Shown here piece by piece: positions 33,572-44,726 of a DNA stretch of 64,000 bases. The position numbers and the translations under genes are program-made. Source of the stretch: Sanderia malayensis (taxonomy: Eukaryota > Cnidaria > Scyphozoa > Semaeostomeae > Pelagiidae); contig RQOL01000824.1 of NCBI GenBank assembly GCA_013076295.1, positions 3,162,001 to 3,226,000 of the forward strand. Reading direction: 5' to 3'. The notes under the pieces were generated by a model. The model ran no database searches and was not told the origin of the DNA. It worked only from the letters and a program-made list of their open reading frames with translations. Every line of letters starts with the position of its first letter. Within the stretch, counting starts at the first letter, position 1.

Positions 33572-34078
33572 CAGGGTTGGTAGATGACTGCGCATGCTTG
33601 AAGCCAAACAATATGAGAAAAAAAGCCAAAAAAAGCCAAACTATTTAGAATGAAAAAAGCCAGAAAAACAGCCAAATTTCCAAAATTTTGTCAGAAAACG
33701 CCAAAAAAATGCCAAATCAGCGCAATATTTAAATTTAATTTTCAAGCATTGTCCAAACATGGAAATCAGAATTCATGGGCACTGTCCGAATCAAAAGAAT
33801 TTTTCAGTATTTGCACATCAGTGTAACTGCATGTGGCACTTGCAATAACACTAATGTGGCTTCATTAAAAATTGCTGGGGCTTCATAAAAAGGTGTGTAC
33901 TGCCTGTCACACTACTAATTCTGTGACACTACAATAGCAACACAATGGCAAGAGGCTGCATTGGTAAAAAAAGCCAAAAATAAGCCAAAAAGCCAAGAAA
34001 TATTTTTGAAGCCAAAGGAGCTCTGAAAAAGCCAGATTTCTTAAATTTGGCTTTTAAAAAGCCAAGTTACCAACCCTG
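33572..34078. mobile_element. 507-bp non-autonomous hAT transposon with intact 8-bp target duplication
   Basis: The ends are CAGGGTTGGTA and TACCAACCCTG, perfect 11-bp inverted repeats. The 8-bp sequence TTTTCAGC lies immediately outside both ends (33564-33571 and 34079-34086). An 8-bp duplication with CAGGG-type ends is diagnostic of the hAT superfamily. Sub-terminal 'AGCCAAAAA' motifs are repeated many times. There is no coding capacity. It lies between the two oxidoreductase paralogues. Confidence 0.92.
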
Positions 34079-35439
34079 TTTTCAGCACTCCCTGATTAAT
34101 GTTATCTCAAGAAATTGGGCGGTCAGCCTACCGGCCCGGATTGCTTGAGTAGCAAAACACATTTTACGGTCGGTGACCCCGATTTGCCGTGCAAATTCCG
34201 GGCGGTACACCTGGCAGTACTCCCGGATGGGCGAACTGCAAATCATAACAAAGAAAATACTCAACAAAACAATATATAAGGAGAGGGAGGGAGGGAGAAA
34301 TTGAACCTTTGTTGTTGGTCCCCAAGAGTCGAATGATGGAATGCTTTAGTTTGTTACCATGATATGATAACCATCAAAAATAGCTGCATTGATTTGGGGG
34401 GAGCGGGTGGCTTTATATTTTCCAAGGAAATTATGTTTCTCATTGAAAAGCAATGCAAATTTTTCACTTTCTCAAGACCTTCTGTCAATTATTGTGGCAA
34501 CCCTATTCACAGAGTAAGTTTGTCAAAAATCATGGATTGCGAAGCTCTTGAAACCAGAAACAAACCGATGGCAAGTGTGAGTGTCGGCACAGTCCCCATT
34601 CTTTGTTCCTCCTCCGCTCGGGCTGATCGCCTGTCCACAGTGTGATGTCAGACCTCACCTACTCTTCCCAACCGTATTCTAAAATTACTAAAAACATTCT
34701 CAAATTTGTGAAAACATTTTCATTTTTATTTCTTGGGAAATTACGGTAAAAAATTACGATAGACTTCGATGCAAACACTTCGACGCAATTTGTCATGGTT
34801 ATGACATCACGGCTGTCGCAGTTGAAATGGCAAAGTCCACGATTTTGCGGCAGTAAAAACATTTCTACTTTGATCAATTTTGATTCTGAAAACGGTTTTA
34901 TTATTAGTTTGACTAGTTTCACCATAAAATGCGAGAAATCATATTGCTTTTTTGATTGCAGTCTTTAACATTGAAATACTTGCAAATCCTAGAATGGTGG
35001 TATGGTTGTGGTGTAAATCAAAGTCTTCAAGTTCATTTGAACACCTCCGATTACTCATATCCCCATGTTTTGACCAAAAAGTGCTCAAATAAATGAACAT
35101 ATTGAATACAAAGAGTAGAATGTAGAATTGATAATAGAAAGCACTTAGTATTATTCACATTTTAATATTCTGTTACTTATTACAGCTGGGGCTATTTTAG
35201 AAATAAATAGCGAAAAACAGTTCAATATAATTCAGGCCTTTATGTCATTTTTCAGCACTTAAAAAATCTGGCTTCAGCAGGTTTTCTTTTCACGAAACAT
35301 GTCGGTTTGAGACAAGAGGCAGTCGTTTCTCAATTATCGTTACTCGTAATTCGTCGTTTTATGCAATTCTCGGTAAGGTCCTTTTGACCACTAGTATCTT
35401 TTGCCAACCTGTTGCTGCAGGAGCAAGGCAATTTGTCAA

Positions 35440-36625
35440 ACCAAATTCAAGACAGACGAAAATAGGTCTGGAATCTAGACTCATATTGGAGAATTCTAGA
35501 CTCACATTGGGAAAGTCGCTGCAAAAGACGGTATTATCATTGATTGCTACAAATTCGAAGTCTCTGCCCTGAAACTACAACTATATGAGGATGCTTTCAG
35601 CAAAAAACCGCATCTCTATCTTGCTTGTACTTCGAAATCAAATGGGAAATATTTTGTCACTTGCTCCTCGACATGGCCGCCTGGCCAGGCGGGCCTACCG
35701 TAAACATGGTAAAAATTTCAAAGTCTTTCATTTTTAAGAAATTTGAAGTCTCTGCCCTGAAAGTACAACTATGTTAGGATGTTTTCAGCAAAAAACCGTA
35801 TCTCTATCTTGCTTGTACTTCGAAATCAAACGGGAAATATTTTGTCACTAGCTCTTCGAAAAGGCTGCCTTTCCAACTTGTCCAAGTGGATGTCCACGTT
35901 ACGAAAACACGGAACAAGCAGAACGCAGACTCACATTGGAGAATTCTAGACTCACATTGGGAAAGTCGCTGCAAAAGACGGTATTATCATTGATTGCTGC
36001 AAATTCGAAGTCTCTGCCCTGAAACTTCAACTATATGAGGATACCTTCAGCAAAAAACCGCATCTCTATCTTGCTTGTACTTCGAAATCAAACGGGAAAT
36101 ATTTTGTCACTTGCTCCTCGACATGGCCGCCTGGCCAGGCGGGCCTACCGTAAACATGGTAAAAATTTCAAAGTCTTTCATTTTTAAGAAATTTGAAGTC
36201 TCTGCCCTGAAAGTACAACTATGTTAGGATGTTTTCAGCAAAAAACCATATCTATATCTTGCTTGCACTTCGAAATCAAACGGGAAATATTTTGTCACTT
36301 GCTCCTCGACATGGCCGCCTGGCCAGGCTGGCCTACCGTAAACATGGTAAAAATGTCAAAGCCTTTCGTTTTTAGAAAATTCGAAGTCTCTGCCCTGAAA
36401 CCACAACTATATGAGGATGTTTTCAGCAACAAACCGCATCTCTATCATGCTTGTACTTCAAAATCAAACGGGAAATATTTTGTCACTTGATCTTCGTAAA
36501 GGCTGCCTTTTCAACTTGTCGAAGTGGATGTCCACGTTACTAAAACACGGAACAAGCAGAACACAGACGTACATTTTTTTCTGGATAAACATTGGAAATC
36601 AAATGGGAAATGTTTTGTCATGACA
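35440..36625. repeat. Nested tandem repeat array (about 187-bp and about 450-bp units)
   Basis: 'GAAGTCTCTGCCCTGAAA' or its near copy occurs at 35558, 35744, 36008, 36194 and 36382. Spacing alternates 186, 264, 186 and 188 bp. The larger period of about 450 bp includes 'GAGAATTCTAGACTCACATT' (35490 and 35940). The smaller unit includes 'AATCAAACGGGAAATATTTT'. It is a duplication within a duplication. Confidence 0.9.
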
Positions 36626-37199
36626 TTCAGATGGTAACACGCTTAGTTCAAGTTCAATTTCGACTTCAGTTCGTCTTGCGTAATTAATTACATTTTTTGC
36701 TTTTGTACCCCAGGAATCAAGCATCATTGCATTGTTATGTCACTTTTTGGTATTTTCTAATGGATTTCGGAATTTATATGAATTACAATACTGCCTTGCG
36801 TGTACGTCCTAATTGTTGATTCCAATTTACCTTTAATATAAGTAGCTTCTACTTGGAAGTTTAATTTAGTTAATTTTGGAATATTGTAAAAGACAGTCGT
36901 ATTCTCTTTGCTTGTCGTTTATGTCTTTGTCAATTCTTATTGCGGGAATCTTTCTCAAATGCACCCAGTAGGCATCGTGTCAGGTAAAATTTATATCTGC
37001 CTTCGATGAATCTTCAATTGAGTTGAATTGCCATCTATGTTGGAGGCTGTGGCTATGTATCCGATCCGTTCATTTACTTTAACGAATAACCGTATTTCAA
37101 AAATGATTGTTAAGGATAAGAAATTTGATAAGTATTGGCAAAAGTAACAATTTTTCAATTGTTTTATTGAAAGTTCCCGCTCAAGCGGACTTTGGACAT

Positions 37200-37475
37200 A
37201 TTTTTTCCTCTGTTCTGTTTGTTCCGTGTTTTAGTAACGTCCACAGCCACTTCGAAAAGTTGGAAAGGCAGTGACAAAACATTTCCCGTTTGATTTCGAA
37301 GTACAAGCAAGAAAGAGATGCGGTTTTTTGTTGAAAACATCCCCCTATAGTTGTAGTTTCAGGGCAGAGGCTTCAAATTGATAACAATCGATGATAATTT
37401 GGTCTTTTGCAGCGACTTTCCCAAAGTGAGTCTGGAATCCCAATGTGAGGCTACATTCCAGACCTATATTCAACT
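37200..37475. repeat. Inverted partial copy of the 35.4-36.6 kb repeat
   Basis: 'GTGTTTTAGTAACGTCCAC', 'CCCGTTTGATTTCGAAGTAC' and 'AGTTTCAGGGCAGAGGCTTC' are reverse complements of unit landmarks in the tandem array. This inverted copy ends about 75 bp before the start codon of paralogue B, so it may form part of its promoter or 5' UTR. Confidence 0.85.
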
Positions 37476-37547
37476 GTCTTGTTTCTGGTAATTTGTCAAA
37501 TTGCAAAGACCATTTTAAACCTTTTTTAATTTAGAATATAATTCAAA

Positions 37548-40242
37548 ATGGACACTACAGAGCGTGGAATTGGAATTGCTATATTTGGTCTTGGCCGTGC
37601 AGGCTCCATTCACACAAAGAATTGTGCGAAAAACAAGAGAATCGATCTTCGTTATCTCGTCGACTTGGATGTTGACAACGCAAAGAAATTCATTGCTGAC
37701 TACAAGCTAAAGGACGCAAAACCCCTTGCACCAAAGGAGATCAACGTTGTGTTAGGTGAAAGGATACTATATGTTTAAATAGAGTTATTCATAATTTGGG
37801 CATGTATAGCTCTGCCTTTTGGGCAATCGGTAACGCCTCCTAACGATTTAGGCCAAATTTTCCTTCCCCACTCCGTTTCAAGATTCGCTGACTGTTGTAT
37901 ATGTTTAGTGCACCTTTGTTTCCTGGGTGAACGTGACAGCACGCTGCCCATCCACGCACACACATGCAAAACACAAAACTTAAAAGGTAATACTTCGTAG
38001 TAATACTTTTTATTTTTTCTTGTTCGCAAAAGGTAATACTTCGTAGTACTTTTTATTTTTTCATTAATTCAATCATACACCTTAAGGAACAGAATTTCGA
38101 AAACCAAATCCAGCCAAATAAAGTAAACATTTGCAAAAGAGGATGAGAGCCAAAACTCCCTTCTTTTAGCAAAGATCATTTATTTATTACATTTACTCAA
38201 ATGCTTTTTCATGGTTTGAGCATTAGCGTTGTTTGTAACGTATATTCTGGGTTGCGGCTAACAGAACCTTCCTCCTCAGGAATGAGACATATGTCCATTG
38301 TTGAACTGCTTCATTGCACAATGTGCAATTCTTGCCAAGGGAAGAAAATAACCAAGCAACATGTCAAAATATTAAAAGAAATAAATAAAACATTTCTCTT
38401 CTCTCAACTGCTTGGATTTAGCATGCTTTTAACCAACTACTCCTATGAAAAAATATTTCTTTCATGATTCATTTAAGCCTGATTTCCATACAGTTTTAAG
38501 GGCCGCTGAGGGTTGCTGAAAGTATAAAAAATCACACAGAGACATTGTCAAAAATTAATCCTTTGTGAGTGACCCTAACCGCCCTCAACGACTATATCGA
38601 AACCAGGCTTTGGATAACATGGTATAAATTGCTTCAGATTCCATGGTATTCATTGTTTTTACATTTGAATGTAAAGTGTTTCATTTTTCTACAGATGACC
38701 CTTTGGTTGATGGTGTTGTAATTGCATCATATACCGAAGCTCACGAAGAACAAGTTCTGCAATGCATTAAAGCGAAGAAAGCTGTTTTCTGTGAGAAACC
38801 TTTAGCAGAAACATACAAAGAAATTGGTAAGAGATATGTGCTACACTCTTGTTGCAACCGAATTGCTACTCTCATCAAGTAGCCACTTTTTTTAGTGTAT
38901 TTTTTAGCCTAAATGCCAGAGGTTGTTGGTTCAAATTTGCACCCAACCCAATAAAAAGATTATTGGTAAACATCTTATGGGGGTCTCATGAGGGTGGGCC
39001 CCTGTAGGATGAGGATGGGATCCTTCAGAAAAGTGTACCGTAAATCCTCAAATAAGCCCCCACCTTCGAATAAGCCCTCCCCTCAAACAAGCCCCCATCC
39101 TGATAATAATTTGCAACCATATTGAGCCCAAGTGTCCAAACATTGAAGTTGTTTAGTGAATGTATTGCAAGTTTAAACCAATAATTTCATTTATTGGCTG
39201 CATCGTATAGCTTTTATTTTGCTTAATATAAAACAATAATCAGACTAAAATTTCGTTGTTGCAAATAAGCCCCCGGGGGCTTATTCGAGGATTTACGGTA
39301 TCTAGATATGCATGTTGCAAAATAACTTGGAGCTTTAATAACTTAATCAATCACAATTTCATCATTGTTTGCAATTTCAATAACAAGGGGTTGGGCTTAA
39401 TTTGAAATGTTTCAAACAGGTGGGCTTATTAGGAATGTATGTTTAATAGAGAGAGGGGCGTAATAGAACATTGATTGTAGTTCTTTAGGAAGCTATGTAC
39501 CTCAGCATTTTGTTGTATCAAAGTTTTACTGACTTTACTTTCACGTTACTTTACAGAGAGATGTTACATAGAAGCTGAAAGTAACAAAGTTCCTTTGCTT
39601 TGCGCCTTTAACCGAAGATTTGACCCATCTCACTCTGCCGTAAGAGATGGTGTGTTGCAAGGCAAGGTCGGTCAGCTGCAATTGATGAAATCATGCAGCC
39701 GTGATTCACCGTTGCCTCCACTGTCCTTTCTGAAAGTGTCCCATGGAATGTTCCAAGATTGTGCCATTCATGATATTGATTTGATCATGTGGACCGTGGG
39801 AGAGAAGCCGGTCCTGGTGACGGCCCAGGGTCATGCATTCCGAAAAGAAATCGCCAACATAGACGATGTTGATACCGTTGCGATAACCTTGAAGTTTCCA
39901 AGTGGAGTATTGGCAGTGATAGATTTGAGCCGGTTTGCAGCCTACGGCTATGACCAGCGATTAGAAGCGTTCGGAGATGCGGGCATGTTGCAGAGCAAGA
40001 ATCAGACACCAACATCTGTGTGCCTTTCTGATGGGAGAGGTGTTTGCGATGACGTCATTATGTATTCGTTTCCTCAGAGGTACGCGACTGCGTATGAAAA
40101 CGAATTGAATCATTTTCTCGACGTGATTGAGGGCAGTGATTGTATCATTACTAAACAGGATGTTCTTGCTGCAAGTAGAGTTGCACAAGCTTGTCAACAA
40201 TCACACGAAATAGGCCAGTCCATCAAACTATCTTGGCAATAG
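37548..40242 (+). CDS. Gfo/Idh/MocA oxidoreductase, inositol 2-dehydrogenase-like, paralogue B
   Basis: Exons 37548-37755, 38695-38826 and 39557-40242 join to 341 residues. The intron positions and phases are the same as in paralogue A. The cofactor loop GLGRAG is near the N-terminus, EKP is at 103-105, and the catalytic pair is D181 and H185 in [11 protein letters not shown]. Residues up to about 240 differ clearly from paralogue A. From [20 protein letters not shown] onward the proteins are almost identical. One C/T difference converts the penultimate codon (CAA then TAG here, TAA in A), so B is one residue longer at the C-terminus. Intron 2 carries a MITE (39038-39298). Confidence 0.9.
39038..39298. 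mobile_element. MITE with CCGTAAATCCTC ends, copy 1
   Basis: The left end CCGTAAATCCTCAAATAAGC and the right end GCTTATTCGAGGATTTACGG are inverted repeats flanked by TA. The element is about 261 bp. It lies in the second intron of the plus-strand oxidoreductase gene. Confidence 0.85.
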
Positions 40243-40524
40243 AACATATCTTACTAACGCATAATGTTGTTAACCCTTTTGGTGCAAATTTTGCAAAATA
40301 AAGCTACAATATATTGTCCTAGAATTATGTTGTTTTCAAATACCCTCAAACCAATATTTAATCAAGTGTTATTAAATTAAATTCTTAGCTGAATTTATAG
40401 GTTCTATATGTATTTATATGAATTGGAATTTATATTCCGTGAACAAGACAATGCCTGAGGAGGTTTTAAACCAACTGTCCTAAGGGGTGAAACTTGTATC
40501 AAAATTATTAGAAGGTTCTAATTA

Positions 40525-40785
40525 CCGTATTTTCTCGAGTAAGCGCCGCGGCGCTCATTTAATTTCCAGTACTTTTGTTGCGGCGCTTATTCGGGGGCGG
40601 CGCTCTTACGGGGGCGGCGCTTTTTAAAAACTCTGTCATTTTTGAATGAAACAAATAAGTTTTAAACAATCTTTTAGTATAGTAAATATAGAAGTTTAAA
40701 GAGCTTAAGTGCGTTTTGATATAAGAAAATAAATCCCCGAGGTTGATTCAACATTTGGCGGCGGCGCTCACTCGAGTAAATACGG
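40525..40785. mobile_element. MITE with CCGTATTTACTCGAG ends
   Basis: The left end CCGTATTTTCTCGAGTAAGC and the right end GCTCACTCGAGTAAATACGG are inverted, with TA on both sides. The interior is GC-rich (GGCGGCGCT), unlike its AT-rich surroundings. It is related in style, not in detailed sequence, to the CCGTAAATCC family. It lies about 280 bp downstream of the plus-strand oxidoreductase gene. Confidence 0.8.
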
Positions 40786-43700
40786 TAGTAGGTTTCCGCT
40801 ACTTGTGAGCCAAATTTCTCCAAACTTGAAAGATTGGAAATTCGATTTTGAGTCTTTATGGATGATACATATAGTATACAATAATTTAAGCTTTGTATTT
40901 TTGCAACGATGTGGAGAAACTTGCTATAAAGTTGTTGTTTTTCCGTATTTTTGAATTGTTCTTTGTACACTTTGTGTGCTGAATTGTTACGCTTCTAGTT
41001 TAATGAAAAGATTTCCCGAGGGAGGTAAAATAGAAAAAGTTCTGACAGCTTAGAATACATTTCCATTTGATTGACATTTAAACAATAGCTCGAAGCAATA
41101 GTTGCTGGAATTTCATTGTTCAAGAGTTCAAGCTTGGTGAATGAAAATTTTCTTATCCTTCAAATGCATAGTCAAGCGTAGAAGATGATGAAAAGTATTT
41201 GCAAATGAAGCCACGAATTATTAAAGTCATCAAGGCGGGTAAGCGATTATATTTATCACTTGGATAACGTTTTCAAATTTTTTAGGCTCTGTAGTTGAGG
41301 TTTTATTAACCAAAATATATCATTTTTTGGCAAAACTTGAGCGCAAAGTTTGCATAAATGCACTGAAATTACTTCCCCTAAAATCAAAATATCCTAAATG
41401 CCAGGTAAACGCTTACCTAAATGCCAGGTAAACGCTTTATATCGCAAGCAGTTGCAAATAAACTACTTTATTTTGAATTTTTTGCTACATGAAAACGCTA
41501 TTGCTCTTCTTGATATAGGCATGGACGCCTGGAGTTATTTTGCGTTAAAAATAAGTCGTTTTGTTTTGGGAGGCACTTTCTTTGTTAGTTGGAGTGTCAT
41601 CTGTACAGAGCAAGAAATCATGTCCTTATCAGGGAGGTGGCATGATGCTCTGCGCGCGAATAATGCTGCAAAGCGAATTATCTAAGCACGTGGTTGTAAA
41701 ACCGTAGACTCACTGCATTGCGTCCCTGTGGTCCGCTTATTGGCTCTGAAGTGTGTAAACGAGATCAGTGAAGTTCAACTGATTGCAGATAAAGAGTCTT
41801 GGTAATCAGATATCTTTATTGTGATATATAGGCGCCAGGGGGCGTTTAGTGCCATGAGTCTAGCATTTGATGAGAATTTAGGATGCAAGCTGATTTTTTT
41901 TGTTCTTTGAAAGAGGCGCTAAAACTTAATATTCTTGATGAGAAATGCTGAAGAAGAACATTTTGTTTGTTAAGGCAATTAAAGGAAAATATTTCTATTC
42001 AAAAAAGTGCACTTGCACGTGTGTCTTGTTGAATGAGGTATAATTGCACCTGAGTCCCAGCTGACACAGCTATGCCCCACCCCCCACTACGCAAGGTGCC
42101 TTTAGTTGCAAAGCTTTTATTTAGAAATCAACGATTGGTTTAATTCCAAGTCAAATAAACATCTTTAAATGTCCCAGCCGTTTCTCGTATTTGCTCTTGA
42201 ACAATTAGGCCCTAATCAGATCGCGTTTGCGGGTAAACATAAAATCCCCAAATTGTCTGTTTGAGACTGTCTGTGCTATCATCAGTAGAGTAAACAGGGA
42301 AAGCAACGCAAAACATGTTTATTTCTCAGTGTTTATTGCGTCTCCGCTGTTTAATTAGCCTGAATAAATAATGTTTTGTTGATGATGGTTGATGTGAACA
42401 AAGAGGGTGGTGCTACGTTCCTTCCCAATGAATATTGCTTTGCTGTGCGTTACCCAGGGCCATTCCTGGGTTGCTTGGGAGTGGAACGATTGTTTGATTG
42501 AATAGAAGGAACAAACACTGATTTCTAAATTATTTAATCAACTGCTAAATCCGCTTAATCGATCTGTTTTATGTAAAATGTTTTTTGGTAGCCTGGTTAT
42601 GCAAACAGAAAAGGACATTACCATAAAGCCTTTATTAGGCCCCCTATTAAGCCATCTATTAAGAATCCTTTGGCCTCTGAAAAAAGTAATCATTCCCCCC
42701 TTGAGGCCTCTATCAATTATAGCTTGAGCTTTGGAGTTCCCAAGAGGCTTTAGCCTATTATCATTGAAATATATTCGATGATGTCATAAGCGAGGATAAT
42801 TTATGCATCTTTACTAGTGTTTTCTGGGATATTTCCCATTTCTCAAGTATGCTACGTTGGATACACGTGGCTGGATCACACACTTCTTCAGTGATCTGGT
42901 GACCAGTCACCAGACCAAAATATCTAGTCACTGAGTTTTTAGTGACCCACCCATTCTCCCCAAGGGAGGAATCACACGTCACACTCTTTGCAAGGTCATC
43001 TTCACACTCGCAACTTTGTAGCCAAAGGAAAGGAGAGGTTCGAGCCCTGTCTGCTTGTGACTATGTTTGGCGTAATAACGAGGCTGTCTGCTTTCTTAGA
43101 ATGTGACTACGCTTGTCGTGATAACGAGGCTTGCTGAATTGAGTAAAATGGCAATATTATAGTAAATGACAAGGCTTGATAAATTGATTGCAATTATGAC
43201 TGATAGTTATCCTCTTGCCTCAGATCTTCTGGATTAGAGATACAGGTCATGTGCTGTTAATTTCTACGACGCTTCAAAATGCGTGCGTGACTACCTGCTC
43301 GTGTGAGTTCAATGGGATTACTATTAATTGTGACGTCAATCAATGTTGCGTGACAAGCATCGAGTATTTTTACAACCAGATGCATCTATGTTCACACCTT
43401 CACTGTTCTGGGCAACAATGCAACCTTGAGCAGTCTCACGAGGTGTGAAAATCGCATTTACTCCGTCGCCAAATGTCTCGGCTCTATTGTCAGAACAACG
43501 AGAAGAATCGGATGCCGACGTTGCCGATTAACGACGATATTGTACGAGAAATTATTTCGATTATTATCCGAGTGTCAATCAATTGCAGCCACCGCGTGCA
43601 GTGAAGTTGACAGCGGCCTTCTGGCCTTTGAAACTATGGCCTCCACTGCAGTGAAATCTGATCTGCAATATGTACACTCTTCTTTTATGAGAACATACTT

Positions 43701-43903
43701 TATAAGAACACTGAGGCTCGATTTCCCAAATAAATAAGAACAAGTTTAGAACATGCTCAGCCTCGGATGAGAAATTAAAAAAAAGCAAGGTGATTTTTAA
43801 ATTTGTTCACTTCAACAAAACAAAACCATGCAAATGCTAAACAAAATTTTACTCCACTGTAATGTAGTTTCCCATATATTTTCGGAAAGAGTCACTCCTA
43901 AAA

Positions 43904-44222
43904 TACCGTAAATCCTCGAATTGGCCCCCCTCGAATAAGCCCCCACCCCGAACATGTTGATATTTGCGTACAGCGAGTTCGAGAAAATTTTGTTTTTCTG
44001 ACCGTTTTTTCACCAATACCTGGGCATTCTTCTGTTTATCTGTGTATGCAAAATACTTCGCTGGAACAACTAAACCAATTTCCCGTTTCTTTTCCCAGTA
44101 ACAACATCAAATTTTGTGCCATATTTCAGATAGCTTTATAAGCCCCCCTCAAATAAACCCCCCTCTGAAAATGTCAAAAATAAATAAGCCCCCAGGGGGC
44201 TAATTCGAGGATTTACGGTAAG
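43904..44222. mobile_element. MITE with CCGTAAATCCTC ends, copy 2
   Basis: The ends CCGTAAATCCTCGAATTGGC and CTAATTCGAGGATTTACGG are inverted repeats flanked by TA (these coordinates include the flanking TA and up to two further bases). The inside contains further 'AATAAGCCCCC' blocks. It belongs to the same family as 39038-39298. Confidence 0.85.
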
Positions 44223-44541
44223 AACACTTTTAAGAACATTCTGTATTTGAAGTCTATATTAAACATGCGATAGGACAAGCAGTATTTGTTTCTTCAGGGG
44301 TATGATATTATATTTGCATTGAAATTAGACTGAATCCAGACAGGTTGAGTTAATTGACCATGTGGTGCAATGTGGTACAAGCAGCTTTACAAATACAGCC
44401 CCGCTATTGTCACTTCATGTCCAAAAATAAAGCTCTGCCCTTATGCCATGTGATAGTGATATACCTTGAAAACAAACATTGTGTTCTACGTGGCGTTGGG
44501 ACCTGCACCTTGCGAACCCTCAATACAAAACAAACTATATA

Positions 44542-44726
44542 CAGTCAACTCTGTCTAATTCGAACACCCTGGGGAAGCGTGAAAATGTTCGAATTACAAA
44601 AAGCTCGAATTATAGAGGTTTGTCTTATAAGAGTTGGTACATCAGTGTTTCTTGAAGGGACGTAGAAGTTCATTCGAATTAGATAGAGTTCGAATGACAC
44701 GAGTTCGCACTATGTAGACTTGACTG
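44542..44726. mobile_element. 185-bp Tigger/pogo-like MITE, copy 2
   Basis: This copy begins CAGTCAACTCTGTCTAATTC and ends GACTTGACTG, with TA on both sides. Its length and its arrangement of AATTCGAAC motifs match copy 1 at 8454-8638, in inverted orientation. It is too short to encode a transposase. Confidence 0.85.

Larger units (their letters stand above)
32529..37547. other. Head-to-head spacer between the oxidoreductase paralogues
   Basis: Both paralogues point away from this 5-kb stretch, so both promoters should lie in it. It contains the hAT element at 33572-34078, composite tandem repeats at about 35460-36620, and an inverted copy of part of them at about 37200-37470. The two ends of a 2.5-kb block share an inverted stretch of about 40 bp (about 32865-32905 and 35375-35408, GGTCCTTTTGACCACTAGTA). 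No credible coding sequence was seen. Confidence 0.6.

Noticed and set aside
43016..43140. Second tRNA-like SINE (GAGGTTCGAGCCCTG)
   Set aside because: Only a B-box-like motif is present; no A box or cloverleaf could be found at the right distance.
41398..43737. Frames at 41398-41685, 43215-43448 and 43426-43737 as genes
   Set aside because: They have no domain, splice-site or family support; two overlap in different frames, which argues for chance.
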